Made by a program: the position numbers and the translations under genes | From: Clitopilus passeckerianus | Taxonomy: Eukaryota > Basidiomycota > Agaricomycetes > Agaricales > Entolomataceae | Direction of reading: 5' to 3' | Assembly (NCBI GenBank): GCA_944990035.1 | Contig: CALYLX010000160.1 | Coordinates: forward strand, 186,001-250,000 | DNA: 64,000 bases | The notes under the pieces: generated by a model | Database searches by the model: none | Seen by the model: only the letters and a program-made list of their open reading frames with translations | What the model was told of the DNA's origin: nothing | Shown here: piece by piece, positions 60,309-64,000 of the stretch | Layout: each line of letters opens with the position of its first letter | Position numbering within the stretch: position 1 is the first letter of the stretch

Positions 60309-61539
60309 TTATCCCCACCTAGTAGACCCACTCTCGCGGTTCGAGCCACTGCTTGCATACGAAGATCGACCATGATTGCCACCACCTCCCATTGCGTCCG
60401 AACCATAAGGCTGGAACCGACTCTTCCTTCCGAGAGCAGTACCGGTTGATTTGTCGCTGCTTCGGTTTTTGGAAGATGAGGATGTGAAGTCGATTTGGGA
60501 GCGTTTGCCGGGAGCTTGGGTGCTGGCTTGTTGTTCGTATCGGGTTTTCTGGGCTACAGCTTTCGGAGGTGTAGAATCCGTGGAGTGGTGTTGGCATTTT
60601 TTGGAGTAGAAGGAGAGAGCAGTAGGAGAGGCAAGGTGTGAGAAGTGCGTTCTCAAAAGTAAATTCGGGGGAAAAACGTACCAATTTTATCTGCGAACCA
60701 GTCCTCCTGGACGTTATCTGGATCCCAGATATGTTTCGGGAAATTTGTCGTCCGCTCGTCTACGTCAACGAAATCGACCAGCTGGGCGTAGAGGTGTGGG
60801 TTTCGGAAGGAACGGTTTGACATCAATGTGTCGTTGAAATGCCTGGGATTTTGCGGGTCCTTCTTGAGGGTATGAAATTGAGTGAGCTTGGTCTAGGCGG
60901 GATATGTGAGCGAGGGTACCAGGACGAAGATTGGTGCAAACACTGACGAGTAAAGCAGGATCTGGGGCTTCAGTGGACTCGGGCGGGATACCCCAATCTT
61001 CGAGGCCCGGTATGGGAGGGGGCCGGAGAGCGGTTCTTATCCTTGCTAGCTCATCCTGAGGTTCATCAAGAGTCATTTCTTGGAATTCGTGGGTGCTAGA
61101 TTGGTCGTCGGGTTGTCTAGACGTCGAAGCCGTAGCCTGTTCCGTCTCTTCGTTGAGGTGTGCACGGACATGTCCTTTATGGGCTGCAGCGGGTTTCTTG
61201 ATGATAACTTGTGATTTGTTCACTGAACGTCTAGCTATTTTTCGGAAAGGATCAGGGTTTCGTGATGAGGATGAGGGAACTGTAGTACTCACGTTCTGCA
61301 GAGGCATTCGTTCGCGAGTTCAGTGATTTATCCTACCGAGGCAGAAACGACAGCCAGCAAAGAGGGAAACAGGAGGAATCAGGACTGCAGTTAAGCCTCT
61401 CACATGCGTTCCAAATGTCCTTGAGGAGAGTTGTGGTTCGGAATCGCTGTGCGATTCATCGTCGTATTCGACAAGACCTGTTCAACGGCGCTCATAAGTC
61501 AGAAATCTTATGCAAAGCCGCCGACAACGTACCCTTCAT
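60309..61539 (-). CDS. SAP30BP/HCNGP-like nuclear protein (splicing/transcription-associated)
   Basis: A member of the conserved HCNGP family, nuclear proteins linked in animals to Sin3/SAP30 and to splicing of short introns. The coding sequence starts with a 7-base first exon (61539-61533, ATGAAGG), joined to [18 protein letters not shown], then [13 protein letters not shown], then [20 protein letters not shown]. The next part reads [19 protein letters not shown] and, after an intron, [58 protein letters not shown], the diagnostic HCNGP block. After a GTACGT intron the tail is [31 protein letters not shown] and [10 protein letters not shown] to the stop at 60309. It is about 260 residues in six or so exons. 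It shares a 112-bp divergent promoter with GPI8. Confidence 0.88.
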
Positions 61540-61651
61540 AGCCAAAGTACCGAGTTGATCGTGACCGTTCGCGTCAAAGCTTGAGATTGAGGAAATTCTG
61601 AACTCCGCCTCTCTTTCCAGTCTCCAGCTCGACGTAGGACGCGGCAGCCCA
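61540..61651. promoter_or_regulatory. 112-bp bidirectional promoter between SAP30BP-like gene and GPI8
   Basis: The two start codons are only 112 bp apart and point away from each other, so both core promoters must overlap here. There is no TATA box. A CGAGTTGATCGTGACCG stretch and CT-rich tracts are visible. This is the arrangement of co-expressed housekeeping pairs. Confidence 0.65.
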
Positions 61652-63182
61652 ATGTTGCTGCCTTCACTGCTTCATTTATACCTATTCATCTCCAGCTGGT
61701 TCTTGGGGATATTTGCCACAGATGGCGGGCAAGAAGAGGCAGTCAAGAACTTCTTTCAACAAGCTAATGAAAATGATGGCGCTGCTGGCGGGTCGACACA
61801 TACGAATAACTGGGCGGTGTTAGTGTGTGCTTCGAGATACTGGTTCAATTATAGAGTGCGTTCCCCTGTTCCTTGAGGGAGCTCAGTTACTTATGGAGCT
61901 GTTTCAGCATATGGCGAATGCACTTGGAATGTGAGGACCCTGACTGCTGCAACCCCTGACCTCACTAATCAACCTGCAGGTATCGAACCGTGAAACGGCT
62001 TGGAATCCCAGACTCGAACATTATCCTCATGCTTGCAGATGATGTAGCATGCAACACCCGTAACAAGTTCGCCGGCACCGTTTATGCCAATCCAGGCCGT
62101 ATGCTTGATTTGTACGGCGAGAATATTGAGGTGGACTACCGCGGTTATGACGTTACTGTTGAGAACTTCATACGCGTGCTTACTGGTAAGCTGGAAAGGC
62201 CTCATGTGCTGTTGTACCGTCCCTAATGGCTATGTTGGATTAGGTCGTCATGAGTCCTCCGTCCCCCGCTCAAAACGTCTGCTATCAGACGATAGGTCCA
62301 ACATCTTCGTGTACATGACTGGGCATGGCGGCAACGAGTTCCTGAAGTTCCAGGATAACGAAGAAATAAGCGCCTTTGACATTGCTGATGCTTTCGAGCA
62401 AATGTACCAGAAGAAGAGGTCGGTCAGATTATCGTTTCTTCCCTGTCATCTTTTCTGAATAGCTCTTGCTATTCAGATACAACGAGATCTTCTTCATGAT
62501 AGATACCTGCCAGGCCAATACGATGTACTCCAAGTTCTACTCTCCGAACATCCTTGCCACCGGTTCCTCAGAGCTAGGCGAGAATTCATACTCCGTGCGT
62601 CTCCTTTTCTCCCCATCCACGCCCTGCACTCATGACTCCTCTCCAGCATTCCAACTCCAACGACCACGACCTAGGGGTATCTCTCATTGATGCCTACACT
62701 CATTATGTCCTGGAGTACATGGAAGGCATTAACAAGACAAGCCACCTGACTATGGCTGACCTAGTACGTAATCTTTGCCCTCTCCCAAGGGATATGTGAA
62801 GGTTGACCTGTACCCCTAGTTCGACACATATGACCCAGTCAAAATCAAATCGCACCCTGGCATCCGCAGCGACCTGTTCAGACGACCTCTGTCAAGTGCA
62901 CGCATAACCGACTTTTTCGGGAGCGTAGCCCAGGTTGAAGTCACCTCAAATCCACCTGATCATCCTCCAACGTCAATTGACTCCGATACCCCCGACCTAG
63001 CCTCTTCTAGCTCAGAAGAAGGTCCGGCAGCACAATCACCACCGCAGCCAGGAGTAACTCAACCGTCACCAATTCATAATCGGGGTGCGGAATTGAATTC
63101 GCCCCGTTGGAGAGAGCTTCGAACGTGGGGTTCACTGGGAGTCCTGGGATTCCTAATTGTGTTTGTTTCTACAAGGACATGA
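61652..63182 (+). CDS. GPI8: GPI transamidase catalytic subunit Gpi8 (PIG-K)
   Basis: Cysteine protease of family C13 in the ER membrane that cuts the C-terminal signal of GPI-anchored proteins and transfers them to the GPI lipid. A signal peptide lies at residues 1-23 ([20 protein letters not shown]). The catalytic domain begins [17 protein letters not shown]; a 23-base exon (61908-61930) supplies HMANALG; then [20 protein letters not shown] and [13 protein letters not shown]. The catalytic His is in [10 protein letters not shown] and the catalytic Cys in [11 protein letters not shown], both intact, followed by [12 protein letters not shown]. After [16 protein letters not shown] and [16 protein letters not shown] there is a Pro/Ser-rich luminal linker and a single C-terminal membrane span ([16 protein letters not shown]). 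It is about 400 residues in seven exons. Confidence 0.95.
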
Positions 63183-63718
63183 TATTTCCGAGTGCGGCTC
63201 ACCACCCTAGCGTATCCCATTTGTTGTAACAACAGCTTAATTCAATTCGATTTCCTTATCACTTGCAGCCCAGGCGATTCCGGACCGTGTTCCACAGGCG
63301 GTAATTAATCGACGAGTCACACCAGCGATACAAAAAGCCTGGCCTTGGGTCTCGCCTTTCATAGGAGCTCATTAGCTCGTTCCTGCAGAATTCCGATCGG
63401 GACACACAATTGACTCTCAAATGACTCAATTGCAAGCCATTAAAGCCTAACCGTGACCAGGCCAAATGATTCTGCCTCCGCGCACTCGCTCCGCCAATGA
63501 TGTTCCGATCCGTGATCTAAGACTGTGACTGGAGCTGCAGCCCTTGTCTGAGGTGTATTCGACGTCATAGGGTGCCCCTCTCGCCCTTGCCCTGCCGAGG
63601 GAGGTATATAAACCCCCTGCTGGGGTGTCTCATTGAGTTCTTCAGTCTTTATTCAACGCTTGATTGGCCCCTCGAGTTCAGCGACGAATTTATACTCCCT
63701 AACAAGAAGATAGACGCG
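63183..63718. promoter_or_regulatory. GPI8 3' region and metallothionein promoter
   Basis: No gene is seen. The right part is the metallothionein promoter, with a TATA box at 63605-63612 and a C-rich, GC-rich segment around 63575-63620. I cannot name a metal-response element with confidence. Confidence 0.5.
63605..63612 (+). promoter_or_regulatory. TATA box of the metallothionein gene
   Basis: TATATAAA stands 107-114 bp before the ATG at 63719, preceded by GGGAGG. TATA-type promoters are usual for inducible metallothionein genes. Confidence 0.6.
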
Positions 63719-64000
63719 ATGGCAACTGATTGTACTTGTCAGACTAATTGCGGGTGAGTGGGTTTTGTTGGTCGAAGATGGTGGAGGATGTTGACGGTGT
63801 TGTTATTAGCGCTTGCGGCCCTCAGGGAACTGGTTGTGCGTGCCCTAAGGGGAAGTGCAACTGTAACAACTGCGGGAACAAGAAGCATACCGAGAACGTG
63901 AGTCGTGGCAGGCATATCTTGTCTTCATGATGCTAACCTTGCTCGGGAATGTAGTGCACGTGCGGTGGTTCTGGTGACAAGTGCGGCTGCACCACTAGCG
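63719..64000 (+). CDS. Metallothionein (3' end beyond window)
   Basis: A small Cys-rich protein that binds Cu(I), Zn or Cd and buffers metal stress in the cytosol. Exon 1 (63719-63753) reads MATDCTCQTNCG plus two bases. The intron 63754-63809 has GTGAGT and TTAG ends. Exon 2 (63810-63897) gives ACGPQGTGCACPKGKCNCNN and continues to KKHTEN. The intron 63898-63954 ends GTAG, and exon 3 starts CTCGGSGDKCGCTTS, running off the end. The Cys-x-Cys and Cys-Asn-Cys pattern with no aromatic residues is diagnostic. At least 15 Cys are visible in about 55 residues. The short exons, each holding one Cys cluster, are typical of basidiomycete metallothioneins. The missing end should hold a stop within a few codons to tens of codons. 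Confidence 0.92.

Overview
The window comes from a filamentous basidiomycete, most likely an Agaricomycete. Nearly every gene is cut by several short GT..AG introns of about 45-65 bp. Housekeeping proteins are fungal in type, and several families are ones I recognise only from mushroom-forming fungi: DUF6593-like, DUF6729 plus 3'-5' exonuclease, NACHT STAND proteins, EthD-fold and F-box expansions. Gene models were spliced by hand from reading frames. Starts, stops and most introns of well-conserved genes are solid; the lineage-specific ones are approximate.

Region 1-12 kb: an isoprenylcysteine methyltransferase gene (1120-1874), then an F-box gene on the minus strand (3674-6363). Divergent from it are an uncharacterised agaric protein and a forkhead-like gene. 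A broken, inverted paralogue of the F-box gene follows (10012-12021). Region 12-15.6 kb is gene-poor with simple repeats. Region 15.6-21.2 kb on the minus strand is one large multi-exon gene: AT-hooks, a DUF6729-like Cys domain, a DEDDy 3'-5' exonuclease and a C-terminal Cys motif.

Region 21.6-30 kb is a duplicated block. Each unit holds a small unknown protein plus an F-box protein. The left unit is dead, the right one reads intact, and a NACHT-like STAND gene with a defective P-loop lies between them. Region 30-38.6 kb holds a divergent pair: an AAA+ ATPase (DUF7025-like, with a 9-nt microexon) and a large intact NACHT protein with a DUF7708-like N-terminus and a probable beta-propeller C-terminus carrying a long acidic Ser/Asp/Glu tract.

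Region 38.9-64 kb is mostly core genome: ribosomal protein uL16 (RPL10), a Fus3/Kss1-type MAP kinase, an EthD-like protein, eIF2-alpha, a small secreted protein, a DUF6593-like protein, the FIG4 SAC phosphatase, a polytopic membrane protein, an unknown acidic protein, an agaric protein with a possible nuclease-like motif, a SAP30BP/HCNGP-like factor divergent from GPI8, and a metallothionein cut by the window edge.

The contrast between the 3-38 kb accessory block (STAND proteins, F-box duplications, pseudogenes, exonuclease gene) and the conserved 39-64 kb block is the main structural message. The best candidates for something undescribed are the exonuclease gene and the STAND/F-box/AAA+ neighbourhood, which may be a self/non-self recognition or genome-defence island. 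That role is inference. The ICMT methyltransferase and the Fus3/Kss1-type MAPK both belong to families used in pheromone signalling, but their presence in one window does not show linkage of function. I recognised no tRNA, rRNA or CRISPR.
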